In this document: positions 43,901-49,988 of the stretch, piece by piece
How the letters are laid out: each line of letters begins with the position of its first letter
Numbering within the stretch: the stretch's first letter is position 1
Assembly (NCBI RefSeq): GCF_019703515.2
Contig: NC_059372.1
Coordinates: forward strand, 23,422,931 to 23,486,930
Origin: Myxocyprinus asiaticus
Taxonomy: Eukaryota > Chordata > Actinopteri > Cypriniformes > Catostomidae
DNA length: 64,000 nt
Direction: 5' to 3'
Made by a program: the position numbers and the translations under genes
Notes under the pieces: generated by a model
Database searches by the model: none
Told to the model about the DNA's origin: nothing
The model's input: only the letters and a program-made list of their open reading frames with translations

Positions 43901-46660
43901 TGCACCACTTAACACCAGCAGAATGGAACTACAATGTCAGTAACAGAGAATTGCTGGCTGTCCGGCTGGCTTTGGGTGAGTGGCGTCATTGGTTAGAGGG
44001 TTCGGGGGTACCTTTCGTGGTCTGGACTGATCATAAGAACCTAGAGTACATTCGTAACGCCAAACATCTTAACTCTAGACAGGCTCGCTGGGCACTATTT
44101 TTTACCCGCTTTAATTTCATCCTCTCATATCGCCCAGGCTCTTAAAACATCAAGCCTGACTCATTGTCTCGATGTTTCGAGGTTGGGACCTCTACCATCC
44201 CACCGGATACCATTCTACCCGCCACTCGAGTGGTGGGCAAGATATTCTGGGAGGTGGAGGCTAAAGTCCATGCTGCACTATGAAACACAGCGTTTCCCGC
44301 TACATGCCCAGCGGGTCGGTTGTTTGTTCCCTGATCAGTTCGGACGCACATCCAACAATGGTGTCACTCATCCAATGTCGCTTGTCATCCAGAGGCGACT
44401 CGCACCCAGATGCTCATTAGACAGCGATTCTGGTGGCTGGTTCATAGCCTCTTGCCCTGTTTGTGCAACTAATAAGACCTCCTGTAACCCCCCCAGCCAG
44501 GCTCCTCCAACCGCTGTCTGTCCCTTCTAGACCCTAGTCGCACATTGCCATGGATTTTGTAACTGGTCTTTTGACAGTTGTGGACCAGTTTTTGAAGGCG
44601 GCTCACTTCATTCCCCTCCCTAAATTACCCAAAGCGAGGGAGACAGCAGTGGCAGTCATAAACTACATCTTCCGTATTCATGGCCTCCCGGTCAATGTGG
44701 TTCCTGATAGAGGCCCACAATTTGTGTCTCATTTTTGGGCAGAATTCTGCCAACAGCTGGGGGCTATGGCAGGCAGAGCGGGCAAATCAGGAACTTGAAA
44801 ATACCCTGCGCTTTGTGGCCTCCCGTAATCCGTCTTCTTGGAGTAATCATTTAGTCTGGGTCGAGTATGCCCACAACTCCTTGCAGTCATCTACGGGGTT
44901 ATCACCCTTCCAGAGTAGCCTTGGTTACAGGCTGTTTCCTATCTTCAAGGTCATTAGTCCGGTGGTGGTCCGTCTTAAGTTACCTCCTTACCTCAAATGC
45001 ATTCACCCTGTTTTTCATGTCTCCAAAATTAAACCGGTTTTACATTCCAATTTACAACCCACCACACCAGTCCCACCTCCTCCACGTATAATTGAGGGCT
45101 CTCCGGTGTATAAATAAACACTGATTGTTCCCAGGGGAACACTTATCATGCCACTAATTAGCGTGCTAGCAGCACCTGGTTCTCTGCTGATTCACTGCCT
45201 ACTTAATCCCTTCGTTGTGCCAGTATCTTTGCTAGATTGTTGTTTGGTGTGAAGTAACTTACCTCATTCTCTCTTCCTAGTTGGTCCTGTCGCGTGTATC
45301 TGTTTGGTTGCCCGTCTCTGCCCGTGTGTCAGTAGTGTGGTTATCTTCCAGTTTGCTGTACGCTTATTCTCTGCACTCTTGACTTTTCAACTGAGAATTC
45401 CTCATCTCTGCCCGCATGTCAGGAGTGTGGTTACCTTCCAGTTTGCTGTGCGCTTGTTCTCTGCACCCACAACTCTTCGACTGAGGATTCCTCACGGATC
45501 TGCTCACTGCGCGGCCATGGCGTGCACGCATCAACGATCACCTATCTCCTGCTTACTGCAGCCGGTGCTGGGTTCTCCTCTCTTTGCCAGCCCAGTTGAA
45601 GTTACAATTTATTGTTAATAAATTCTTTGAACTGTTCCTCTGCTCTTGGGTATCTTTGTCTCGCTTTCTGACAGGTATACAATATACTTTAAGGTTTATG
45701 AATCAACGAACAACTAAAAGATGGCAGAAAAAAATATTTGATTATTTGAATAAAAATAAAGGGATAATAATGTAAAGTCATTATCACAAAATAAACCCAT
45801 GCTATGTGATCAGGATCATCTTGTATCTTGCTAAAGGGTCTTATTTTGCAATAATGAACTGCTGACTATAAATTATCCCACTTATTACATAGCTAATTAT
45901 CAAATAAATAAATAAATGGACTTGGAATATTGTTTTGAGTTGAAATTATGTTATTGTATGAGGAGAAAGAGAAAACAGAAAGCCACGAGACATTCAAGCG
46001 CAATGTTTAAGATTGGTTGCCTGGGACAACGGTCAAATATACAATTAGCGGTCATCAAATAAAATGTTTGACTACAATATTGCAATTGACCAGTCAGAAT
46101 AAAGTATTCCAGAGGACTGTGTAACAATTATTTTTTTTAGTTATACCCTTAAATACGAAGTGCTGGAAAAATGAGATAATATTTTCACTTTATGGTAATA
46201 TGTGATCATTGCAGGCATGAGTACAGCCGAAAAATAAAATACAGAAAATTCATAGATAGGACAGAAAGATGGAGATGCAAGAATGATAGCAAATCTGAGA
46301 GATCAGAGAAATGTATTTTCCAAAAATATGATTAGTCAACACATTAGAAGGCCATACAGTACATCTTAAAAAACAAGAGCAAATAAAATCTGGCTGGAAC
46401 ACAGCGCTCTCATTCCTTACACTGAGCAATGTAGACTATGACCTACTTGTAAACATGGCGTGGAAGTATGGACTGCAGGAGGCCAGCACCACCTTGTGTG
46501 CCTTGATCTCCTTGTTGGCCACATGGAGCACGATGTCGCAGAGCAGGCCGCGCTGTCGCATGCGGTTCATGGACACGAAGGAGTCGTGGTAGTGGCGCTT
46601 GGAGTTGTGCGAGATGCTGTGGCCATCTCGATTCAGCAGCTGCATACCCCCCTCCATCAT
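13575..46660 (-). CDS. klhl17: KLHL17 (kelch-like 17, actinfilin), complete coding region in 11 exons
   Basis: This is a BTB-BACK-Kelch protein. In mammals KLHL17 binds F-actin, is enriched in brain and acts as a CUL3 substrate adaptor for the kainate receptor subunit GluR6 (family knowledge). Coding blocks on the minus strand are 46660-46447, 40194-40073, 38333-38112, 30748-30632, 29818-29605, 21016-20872, 20209-20042, 16539-16451, 15748-15675, 15564-15383 and 13803-13575. All have AG/GT borders, and their phases join to 1776 nt, giving 591 residues plus TGA. The BTB domain covers about residues 35-140 ([20 protein letters not shown]), BACK about 145-255, and six Kelch repeats about 290-585, each with a GG pair ([27 protein letters not shown]). 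The protein ends in [10 protein letters not shown], as I recall for the mammalian protein. I chose the ATG at 46660 because it opens the exon before MEGGMQLL; the human protein has a longer N-terminus. No inactivating change was seen. The introns are mostly transposons. Confidence 0.95.
13908..14945. mobile_element. truncated hAT-like non-autonomous element
   Basis: It starts TAGGGATCCACCAATGTATC, matching the reversed right end of the element at 47806-49988 (GATACATCAGTGCATCCCTA). Shared inner text includes ATCGGCATTTCGGTTATAAG and AAAAGCTTTTGTACCTCTTT. The far terminus is lost near TGGTATCGGCATATAG. It sits in the last KLHL17 intron. Confidence 0.6.
15018..15120. repeat. short repeat shared with 31376-31475
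   Basis: AAAACATTGCTTTGTTTGTT and GTGAGTTTAGGTGGGACTAT recur in diverged form at 31376-31475 in the same orientation. Both copies lie in KLHL17 introns. Confidence 0.5.
15383..15564 (-). CDS. klhl17: KLHL17 coding exon 10 (Kelch repeat 5)
   Basis: The exon has 182 nt, acceptor TTTTCAG and donor CGCAG|GTATGA. Residues 456-515 include [37 protein letters not shown] and APMNIR. Arg516 is split with the last exon. Confidence 0.94.
15675..15748 (-). CDS. klhl17: KLHL17 coding exon 9 (Kelch repeat 4)
   Basis: The exon has 74 nt, acceptor TATCAG and donor CGCAG|GTAGGT. It completes Asp431 and encodes [13 protein letters not shown] through EKYEPQ (residues 432-455). Confidence 0.93.
15921..16059. 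repeat. intronic hairpin, nested inverted repeats
   Basis: Inner arms ATTTATTTATCTTACCAAC and GTTGGTAAGATAAATAAAT pair across about 28 bp. Outer arms GAAAAAAAAGAGAGTATAAC and GTTATACCCTCTTTTTTTCTC also pair. It lies in the intron between KLHL17 coding exons 8 and 9. Confidence 0.65.
16451..16539 (-). CDS. klhl17: KLHL17 coding exon 8 (Kelch repeats 3-4)
   Basis: The exon has 89 nt, acceptor TCTCCAG and donor TTAG|GTTAGT. Residues 402-430 include [11 protein letters not shown] and [13 protein letters not shown]. Too short to stand out as an open frame on its own; found by phase and family pattern. Confidence 0.93.
16657..16702. repeat. perfect 23-bp tandem duplication
   Basis: TTTATTGCTTTGTTGGTTTA plus CAG occurs twice in direct contact (16657-16679, 16680-16702). 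Intronic, with no evident function. Confidence 0.8.
16703..17209. other. intronic DNA with no recognised element
   Basis: This belongs to the intron between KLHL17 coding exons 7 and 8. It is AT-rich and I see no open frame with a domain and no paired termini. Confidence 0.5.
17305..19950. mobile_element. hAT-superfamily element, non-autonomous, 2.6 kb
   Basis: The termini TAGTGGTGCACCGATC and (reverse complement of the right end) TAGGGGTGCACCGATC are inverted copies. The flanks AAAGCTAC (17297-17304) and AAAGCTAT (19951-19958) form an 8-bp target duplication with one mismatch, typical of hAT. No transposase frame was recognised. It contains a GTAACACTTTACA-family repeat at 17462-17723. Confidence 0.8.
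17462..17723. repeat. GTAACACTTTACA-family repeat inside the hAT
   Basis: It starts GGTAACACTTTACAAAAAGG and ends near AAGTGCTACC. Inner text CTCACAATGAACAATTGTAT and TTGTTCATGATACCTAATGC is shared with 26036-27185. Confidence 0.65.
20042..20209 (-). CDS. klhl17: KLHL17 coding exon 7 (Kelch repeats 2-3)
   Basis: The exon has 168 nt, acceptor AATCAG and donor ACAG|GTGAAT. Residues 346-400 include [29 protein letters not shown] and [15 protein letters not shown]. Split Gly345 and Ser401 codons fit the neighbouring exons. Confidence 0.95.
20872..21016 (-). CDS. klhl17: KLHL17 coding exon 6 (Kelch repeats 1-2)
   Basis: The acceptor TTCTCAG lies before 21016 and the donor GCGG|GTATGC follows 20872. 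Residues 298-344 include [19 protein letters not shown] and NKLYAVG. The copy of a hAT element at 21047-22172 begins only 30 bp upstream of the acceptor. Confidence 0.94.
21047..22172. mobile_element. hAT-superfamily element beside KLHL17 exon 6
   Basis: The perfect 8-bp duplication GTTTAAAG flanks it at 21039-21046 and 22173-22180. Termini are CAGGGATGG on the left and CCATCCCTG on the right. Inside are GGCGGCCCGCACTG and GGCCCCTTGGTAGAAAGG, as in non-autonomous hATs. No intact transposase. Its left edge is 30 bp from a KLHL17 splice acceptor, so it may supply the branch point. Confidence 0.88.
23351..24743 (-). mobile_element. Tc1-like transposon (inner), one terminus deleted
   Basis: It starts AACTCAGCAAAAAAAGAAAC, a Tc1-family terminus. 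The other end stops at TTATTTGGATTTTTAC and runs straight into outer-Tc1 text (TTGCGTACTATTGTTTGTAC), so the second inverted terminus is missing. This family differs from the outer one. Confidence 0.85.
23533..24524 (-). pseudogene. inner Tc1 transposase, inactivated
   Basis: The frame opens with [16 protein letters not shown] at 24524, shows [18 protein letters not shown] (the helix-turn-helix), then a deletion and frame shift. It continues through [19 protein letters not shown] and [11 protein letters not shown] to [10 protein letters not shown], with another frame break at about 23890. The site of the last catalytic residue reads [11 protein letters not shown], with Val where DD34E transposases have Glu; the 34-residue spacing is kept. 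It ends [10 protein letters not shown]. Confidence 0.88.
25251..26035. other. intronic DNA with an (AT)n tract and a possible short repeat
   Basis: An (AT)n run of about 57 bp spans 25281-25338. About 25573-25997 starts CAGGGGTGGTTCTAGGG and ends CAGAAACAGCCCTG, weak inverted termini of a hAT-like short element, but no target duplication was found. Confidence 0.45.
26036..27185. repeat. GTAACACTTTACA-family repeat split by a TTAA-flanked element
   Basis: The left end GGTAACACTTTACAATACG and right end TACTGTAAAGTGTTACC are inverted. The halves are separated by 26184-26999. Inner text (GAACTAACAATGAACAATGC) is shared with 17462-17723. Confidence 0.75.
26184..26999. mobile_element. piggyBac-like non-autonomous element (TTAA target)
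   Basis: TTAA flanks both ends (26180-26183 and 27000-27003). Inverted termini are AGAGGTCATGACAT and ATGTCATGACCCAT, 12 of 14 matching. No transposase; the minus-strand open frame (26584-26189) has no known domain. TTAA sites and GC-poor termini suggest piggyBac; inferred. Confidence 0.65.
27186..28024. other. intronic DNA, no recognised gene
   Basis: About 27640-27780 carries TCGGTATTTGGTATTATCGA, seen in related form near 37320-37370 (GGTACCAAAGTACCAGTAC), both likely old repeat remnants. Confidence 0.4.
28033..29554 (+). mobile_element. hAT (Charlie/ZBED-like) element with transposase remnant
   Basis: A perfect 8-bp duplication CCCTAGAG flanks it (28025-28032, 29555-29562). Termini are CAGTGGTTCTCAAAATG and TTTGAGAACCCCTG. 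Coding remnant at 28383-28969. Most of the catalytic part is deleted. Located in KLHL17 intron 5, 43 bp from exon 5. Confidence 0.92.
28383..28969 (+). pseudogene. hAT transposase N-terminal remnant with BED zinc finger
   Basis: The frame starts [16 protein letters not shown]. It has a BED-type finger, CVMC followed by MRHLITKH, then [19 protein letters not shown] and [17 protein letters not shown], typical of ZBED/FAM200-like hAT transposases. Inactivating changes: TGA after PKLAKL, TGA after KSFFR, a frame shift near 28740, and loss of all downstream catalytic and dimerisation regions. Confidence 0.82.
29605..29818 (-). CDS. klhl17: KLHL17 coding exon 5 (end of BACK, start of Kelch)
   Basis: The acceptor CTTCAG ends at 29819 and the donor TAG|GTCTGT follows 29605. 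Residues 226-296 include [29 protein letters not shown] and PVLFAVG, where the first Kelch blade begins. The Gly297 codon is split with the next exon. The intron next to this exon carries a hAT copy with its target duplication only about 43 bp away. Confidence 0.94.
29976..30599. repeat. cyprinid fold-back repeat, copy 3, both ends intact
   Basis: It begins AAAGGGATAGTTCTCCC and ends GGGTGAACTATCCCTTTAA. Both ends abut TTAA, suggesting a TTAA target. It fills most of the 813-bp intron between KLHL17 coding exons 4 and 5. Confidence 0.8.
30632..30748 (-). CDS. klhl17: KLHL17 coding exon 4 (BACK domain)
   Basis: The exon has 117 nt, is in phase 0 at both ends, with acceptor CTGCAG and donor CGT|GTGAGT. 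Residues 187-225 include [19 protein letters not shown], the conserved BACK signature. Confidence 0.94.
30749..32391. other. KLHL17 intron 4, first part
   Basis: About 30804-30980 is a diverged arm of the fold-back type (AAAATTCTTTCATCATCTAT). 31376-31475 is the repeat shared with 15018-15120. The rest, including open frames at 31693-32249 on both strands, shows no recognisable protein. Confidence 0.45.
32722..32935 (+). repeat. DIRS left terminal repeat (3' in sense)
   Basis: The outer 48 bp (32722-32769, GTCCTGGTTACTTGCGTAAC at its start) pair with 32990-33037. The inner part (ATTTGCATGCCACTCCCCCG) is inverted in the right repeat at 36305-36420. Confidence 0.85.
32990..33091. repeat. DIRS internal complementary region
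   Basis: The first half (32990-33037) is the reverse complement of 32722-32769 with few mismatches. The second half (33038-33091, TTCCCTATCTGTCACTCACT) is the reverse complement of 36435-36490. Together they join both outer ends. Confidence 0.85.
33852..34745 (-). pseudogene. DIRS tyrosine recombinase, broken
   Basis: N-terminal core-binding part: [20 protein letters not shown] and [20 protein letters not shown] (34745-34500). Then [12 protein letters not shown] with the first catalytic Arg near 34400, and [15 protein letters not shown] (His-x-x-Arg) with TFARFYNL (the Tyr) at about 34005-33890. Stops interrupt the frame, one just before EEADPAL near 34245. Similar enzymes occur in Ngaro and Crypton elements, but the RNase H and terminal layout fix this as DIRS. 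Confidence 0.82.
34847..35800 (-). pseudogene. DIRS reverse transcriptase end plus RNase H
   Basis: The frame begins near [15 protein letters not shown], the end of the RT. RNase H signatures follow: [18 protein letters not shown] (Asp), [13 protein letters not shown] (Glu), [19 protein letters not shown] (Asp) and [10 protein letters not shown] (Asp). After [13 protein letters not shown] a TA-rich interruption at about 35107-35125 breaks the frame. The RT YxDD core is absent. Confidence 0.8.
35797..36078 (-). pseudogene. DIRS gag-like fragment
   Basis: It starts [20 protein letters not shown] and continues [17 protein letters not shown] and [18 protein letters not shown]. The Cys pattern (CVIPGC, CLSC, CTHC) resembles the N-terminal metal-binding gag part of fish DIRS elements. 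The remaining gag and RT are deleted, joined at about 35800-35830 to the end of the RT. Confidence 0.75.
36305..36490 (-). repeat. DIRS right terminal repeat (5' in sense)
   Basis: It is inverted relative to 32775-32935 and contains a TATA-like TTTTATACCCGTATGTCCGG on the plus strand (GGGTATAAAAGG on the minus), likely the element promoter. The outer end GAGTGAGTGACAGATAGGGA matches the internal complementary region. Confidence 0.8.
36879..37663. other. KLHL17 intron 3-4 DNA with no recognised element
   Basis: AT-rich. A fragment at about 37310-37370 (GGTACCAAAGTACCAGTACT) looks like a repeat remnant. No coding signal. Confidence 0.45.
37664..38084. repeat. fold-back-type repeat, copy 4
   Basis: Left end AAAGAGAGAGTTCACCCAAA, right end TTTTTGGGTAAACTATTCCC. 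A (TG)n tract spans about 37879-37904. It ends 28 bp from KLHL17 coding exon 3. Confidence 0.65.
38112..38333 (-). CDS. klhl17: KLHL17 coding exon 3 (end of BTB, start of BACK)
   Basis: The exon has 222 nt, is in phase 0 at both ends, with acceptor AAACAG and donor CAG|GTGAGG. Residues 113-186 include [18 protein letters not shown] and [14 protein letters not shown], the BTB-BACK linker helices typical of KLHL proteins. Confidence 0.94.
38420..39690. mobile_element. palindromic Tc1-like derivative (inverted duplication of the 5' half)
   Basis: Inverted termini CACTCACCGACCACTT and AAGTGGTCGGTGAGTG abut TATA on both sides. Two inverted arms of about 600 bp each hold the start of a Tc1-like transposase: the left arm codes [20 protein letters not shown] on the plus strand, and the right arm carries the same region in reverse. 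The arms differ by substitutions and small indels, so the duplication is old. An extra partial terminus (GTGCTCAGTGAGTGTATA) lies at about 39597-39614. Confidence 0.8.
38571..38843 (+). pseudogene. Tc1-like transposase N-terminus in the left arm
   Basis: [20 protein letters not shown] and [18 protein letters not shown] form the DNA-binding helix-turn-helix. Catalytic DDE residues are absent from this arm. The right arm reaches [10 protein letters not shown] (first Asp) on the minus strand near 39010-39040. Confidence 0.72.
39691..40072. other. intronic DNA beside KLHL17 coding exon 2, no element recognised
   Basis: AT-rich, no paired termini seen. The donor of coding exon 2 is at its upper edge. 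Confidence 0.5.
40073..40194 (-). CDS. klhl17: KLHL17 coding exon 2 (BTB domain)
   Basis: The acceptor TGTGCAG lies before 40194 and the donor CAG|GTACGT follows 40073. It completes Asn72 and encodes residues 73-112 ([14 protein letters not shown], then [14 protein letters not shown]), the dimerisation and CUL3-facing part of BTB. An AC-rich tract sits just upstream in the intron, at about 40204-40243. Confidence 0.93.
40195..40980. other. intronic DNA upstream of the Gypsy element
   Basis: An AC-rich tract is at 40204-40243 and (GACA)n at about 40498-40513. Nothing coding. Confidence 0.5.
40981..41638 (+). repeat. Gypsy 5' LTR with internal 90-bp duplication
   Basis: TG...CA ends. The unit beginning CGTCTCTGCC is present twice in tandem (41253-41342 and 41343-41432). 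An AATAAA lies near 41582, suggesting the R/U5 region. Confidence 0.88.
41649..42480 (+). pseudogene. Gypsy gag remnant
   Basis: It opens [20 protein letters not shown] and soon meets a stop. Later pieces ([18 protein letters not shown]) are recognisable only by position. No intact zinc knuckle was found. Confidence 0.5.
42540..42965 (+). pseudogene. Gypsy aspartic protease remnant
   Basis: [18 protein letters not shown] carries the Asp-Ser-Gly active site. [20 protein letters not shown] and NPHIDW follow, as in retrotransposon proteases. Confidence 0.8.
43061..43860 (+). pseudogene. Gypsy reverse transcriptase remnant
   Basis: [40 protein letters not shown] and [20 protein letters not shown] are fingers/palm motifs. 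The YxDD catalytic box near 43535-43560 is destroyed and includes a [23 protein letters not shown] marks the thumb/connection. Confidence 0.85.
43888..44145 (+). pseudogene. Gypsy RNase H remnant
   Basis: [40 protein letters not shown] and [20 protein letters not shown] are the classical Ty3/Gypsy RNase H block. The first catalytic segment lies in a broken frame upstream. Confidence 0.85.
44200..45117 (+). pseudogene. Gypsy integrase remnant
   Basis: [11 protein letters not shown] is what remains of the zinc-binding end. [19 protein letters not shown] and [19 protein letters not shown] are the catalytic core with its second Asp. [20 protein letters not shown] follows in another frame. The C-terminal [13 protein letters not shown] is chromodomain-proximal text typical of fish Gypsy elements. 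Confidence 0.82.
45116..45673 (+). repeat. Gypsy 3' LTR, 5'-truncated
   Basis: Begins ACACTGATTGTTCCC, corresponding to about 41076 of the 5' LTR. It carries the same 90-bp tandem pair (45313-45402, 45403-45492). The integrase coding remnant runs directly into it. Confidence 0.85.
45674..46446. other. intronic DNA next to KLHL17 coding exon 1, no element recognised
   Basis: AT-rich, no paired termini or coding signal seen. Confidence 0.5.
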
Positions 46661-46708
46661 GCCAGTGCTCTCCAAGGCCTGCTGGTGCCAGGGCCTCACT
46701 CTCGGAAA
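46447..46708 (-). CDS. klhl17: KLHL17 first coding exon (5' UTR plus BTB N-terminal half)
   Basis: The acceptor CTGCAG ends at 46709 and the donor A|GTAGGT follows 46447. The first 48 nt (46708-46661) are open in the coding frame but have no ATG, so I treat them as 5' UTR. Translation starts at the double ATG at 46660/46657. The exon gives residues 1-71 and one base of Asn72, including [18 protein letters not shown] and [11 protein letters not shown] of the BTB fold. If an unseen upstream coding exon exists, the 16 open codons could extend the N-terminus. Confidence 0.9.
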
Positions 46709-46986
46709 CTGCAGACAGAAAGCCACACATTCGCCCAGGGTGAGAAGTGCTGAAACAGAGATGTGGTTGATTCTTTCCCTGATAGCACATGCACATCACC
46801 CAGACATCTATTTGACGTGTGTGTTTACATCTGGATGACATGTGTTTTTTTTTTTTTTTTTTACGTTTTTTGCCTATCTGAAATACATCTATAAGACGTA
46901 TGTCAAAAAGTATGGCTCTTGGATGTCAATAAGACATTCAGCAGATGTATTTGAGACGTTTATGATTTAGAATGTTTATAAATCTA

Positions 46987-47765
46987 GACCCGTATTCACA
47001 AAAAATTATACGGCTAAAAGTAGCTCCTAACGTGGAAATTTAGGAGCGACTTAAAAATTAGGGCTGTGTCACTCCTAATTTTAGGACATTCTCATCTTCA
47101 TTTAACATTTTCATCTAAGAGTAATTCATGAAGCATCTTAATGCTAAAAGTAGCTCCTAAGCCCACAACAGCTTTATAAGTCCTCCTGAATCACAATGTA
47201 ATCGATGTATTTTAATTACATAATATTATAAATATTATAATGTTGACATTGACTTTTAAAAAGGTAGTGCCTGAATCGTGAAGGTGTTTTCATTATTGAA
47301 AACTTACATGCAGTTTCCTCGCCTACAAACCCAAACAACCCAATTACACTAGAAATTAAGGTTTTGACAACTCTGCTTTCCCTGGCCACAGGCAAAATGA
47401 AACTGTGTAGCATGGATGAATTGGGAATTTCTGTCATCCATCAGCAGAATCATCTATCAAACTATATTTGCCCTCTTCAGAACACATACCACTCGACAAT
47501 TCATAGTGTATGTTTTCCTGTGCATGCGTGCTCGCTGCATCAATCTATTTAACTCTAAACAGTAGCCTATATCATTGTCTGTAGTGGTTTCCTCTCTACC
47601 AATCAGGTGCTTTAAAAGAGTGTGCTAATAAAACATGACATCATCCATAGCAACGAAAAGTTGCTCTTAGCTGTTTTGTGAATGGGTTTTTAAGCGAAAA
47701 TTCCAAGCTAGGAACTCTTTGGAGAACTCCTAGTGGTAAGATAAAAATCTTTGTGAATACGGGTC
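46987..47765. mobile_element. non-autonomous DNA transposon
   Basis: The left end GACCCGTATTCACAAAAAA and right end CTTTGTGAATACGGGTC are inverted copies. TAAAAGTAGCTCCTAA is present twice near the left side (about 47014 and 47145), and AGGAGTT-like text lies near the right. No transposase. A T-run of 20 lies upstream at about 46844-46863. Confidence 0.6.
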
Positions 47766-48017
47766 CTGGTCTTTGTAAGACGTTTAGCGGATGTTAATTA
47801 CATTGTAGGGATGCACCGATATGAACATTTTTGGCCAATACCAATTTTAACAAAAAACCTATAGGACGATAACGATATGGATATTTTGCCACTTAGCTTA
47901 TTTTGTCATCAGATCACTGTTTTACTAAGGAATGCTTAAAAAAATTATAAAAAGGTACAAAAGCTTTTTTACTGTTCTAAAAATAAATCATTTCCAATAT
48001 ATCTCATTTGCAATATA

Positions 48018-49596
48018 CAGGTGCTGGTCATTTAATTAGAATATCATCAAAAAGTTGATTTATTTCACTAATTCCATTCAAAAAGTGAAACTTGTATATT
48101 ATATTCATTCATTACACACAGACTGATATATTTCAAATGTTTATTTCTTTTAATTTTGATGATTATAACTGACAACTAAGGAAAATCCCAAATTCAGTAT
48201 CTCAGAAAATTCAATATTGAAGACACCTGGTGCCACACTCTAATCAGCTAATTAACTCAAATCACCTGCAAAGGCCTTTAAATGGTCTCTCAGTCTAGTT
48301 CTGTACGCTACACAATCATGGGGAAGACTGCTGACTTGACAGTTGTCCAAAAGACGACCATTGACACGTTGCACAAGGAGGGCAAGACACAAAAGGTCAT
48401 TGCAAAAGAGGCTGGCTGTTCACAGAGCTCTGTGTCCAAGCACATTAATAGAGAGGCGAAGGGAAGGAAAAGATGTGGTAGAAAAAAGTGTACAAGCAAT
48501 AGGGATAACCGCACCCTGGAGAGGATTGTGAAACAAAACCCATTCAAAAATGTGGGGGAGATTCACAAAGAGTGGACTGCAGCTGGAGTCAGTGCTTCAA
48601 GAACCACTACGCACAGACGTATGCAAGACATGGGTTTCAGCTGTCGCATTCCTTGTGTCAAGCCACTCTTGAACAACAGACAGCGTCAGAAGCGTCTCGC
48701 CTGGGCTAAAGACAAAAAGGACTGGACTGCTGATGAGTGGTCCAAAGTTATGTTCTCTGATGAAAGTAAATTTTGCATTTCCTTTGGAAATCAGGGTCCC
48801 AGAGTCTGGAGGAAGAGAGGAGAGGCACACAATCCACATTGCTTGAGGTCCAGTGTAAAGTTTCCACGGTCAGTGATGGTTTGGGGTGCCATGTCATCTG
48901 CTGGTGTTGGTCCACTGTGTTTTCTGAGGTCCAAGGTCAACGCAGCCGTATACCAGGAAGTTTTAGAGCACTTCATGCTTCCTGCTGCTGACTAACTTTA
49001 TGGAGATGCAGATTTTATTTTCCAACAGGACTTGGCACCTGCACACAGTGCCAAAGCAACCAGTATCTGGTTTAAGGACCATGGTATCCCTGTTCTTAAT
49101 TGGCCAGCAAACTCGCCTGACCTTAACCCCATAGAAAATCTATGGGGTATTGTGAAGAGGAAGATGCGATATGCCAGACCCAACAATGCAGAAGAGCTGA
49201 AGGCCACTATCAGAGCAACCTGGGCTCTCATAACACCTGAGCAGTGCCACAGACTGATCGACTCCATGCCACGCCGCATTGCTGCAGTAATTCAGGCAAA
49301 AGGAGCCCCAACTAAGTATTGAGTGCTGTACATGCTCATACTTTTCATGTTCATACTTTTCAGTTGGCCAAGACTTCTAAAAATCCTTTCTTTGTATTGG
49401 TCTTAAGTAATATTCTAATTTTCTGAGATACTGAATTTGGGATTTTCCTTAGTTGTCAGTTATAATCATCAAAATTAAAAGAAATAAACATCTGAAATAT
49501 ATCAGTCTGTGTGTAATGAATGAATATAATATATAAGTTTCACTTTTTGAATAAATCAACTTTTTGATGATATTCTAATTATATGACCAGCACCTG
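48018..49596 (+). mobile_element. Tc1-like transposon, nearly intact, long terminal repeats
   Basis: Bounded by TA on both sides. Termini CAGGTGCTGGTCATTTAATT and its near-complement extend inward for about 210 bp (for example CAAATTCAGTATCTCAGAAA on the left and its reverse on the right). A single transposase gene lies between. It is the youngest-looking autonomous-type copy in the window, spoiled by one stop codon. Confidence 0.92.
48318..49322 (+). pseudogene. Tc1-like transposase with one internal stop
   Basis: 334 residues from MGKTADLTVVQKTTIDTL to AKGAPTKY, the usual Tc1 length. The N-terminal helix-turn-helix (VIAKEAGCSQSSVSKHI), AT-hook-like RKRCGRKK, and the catalytic triad are all readable: VMFSDESKFC (Asp), IFQQDLAPAHSAK (Asp) and LNPIENLWGIVKRK (Glu), with exactly 34 residues between the last two. 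Codon 226 is TAA (48993-48995), right after HFMLPAAD, and the frame continues unbroken after it. The protein binds and cuts the element's own terminal repeats (family knowledge). Confidence 0.93.
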
Positions 49597-49988
49597 TATA
49601 TAATTTCCAATGTCTCAGAAGTCAGCGTCTGCTGGTTTCAAAGTGTATTGGATGATTTCCCTCATCATGTAGCCGATAAGTGCCACATTCACAACTGTCA
49701 CATCAGTTTATGGTGTTTTTTTCTGCATTAACGTGAGAACTACAAAAAACTAAATCACGCACCACATGTTTTTAGGAGTGCCAAAACTTCTACGTATTGA
49801 TTTTATTATTTCTGGATCGTGCATTTAAATTTAAAAGAGTTTTTACAAAGTGCATTACTAATTAATTATAAATCAACCAACAGTTTTCATATCAGTTTTT
49901 TCATGCTTATAACCGATATCCCAATGGTTTTAATTTGGTAAATAGTTGCCCGTTAAATATCGGCAGCTGATACATCAGTGCATCCCTA

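Larger units (their letters stand above)
40981..45673 (+). mobile_element. Ty3/Gypsy LTR retrotransposon, decayed
   Basis: The 5' LTR (40981-41638) starts TGTCACAATTCC and ends CTTTCTGACA. The 3' LTR (about 45116-45673) ends the same way but lacks the first ~95 bp. The flanks GGTAC and GGTAT are a near-perfect 5-bp target duplication. Between them are degenerate gag, protease, RT, RNase H and integrase pieces in plus orientation, in gypsy order, with many frame breaks. It sits in the KLHL17 intron between coding exons 1 and 2, antisense to the gene. Confidence 0.92.
47806..49988. mobile_element. hAT-like element split by a Tc1
   Basis: Termini TAGGGATGCACCGATATG and CATCAGTGCATCCCTA are inverted. 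The flanks TTACATTG (47798-47805) and TTAAATTG (49989-49996) form an 8-bp duplication with one mismatch. The element itself is about 600 bp; the rest is the Tc1 at 48018-49596. Same family as 13908-14945. Confidence 0.78.

Noticed and set aside
46443..46841. 132-codon minus frame and 97-codon plus frame over KLHL17 exon 1
   Set aside because: Alternative phases of a true exon; the KLHL17 frame is fixed by its BTB domain and phase.
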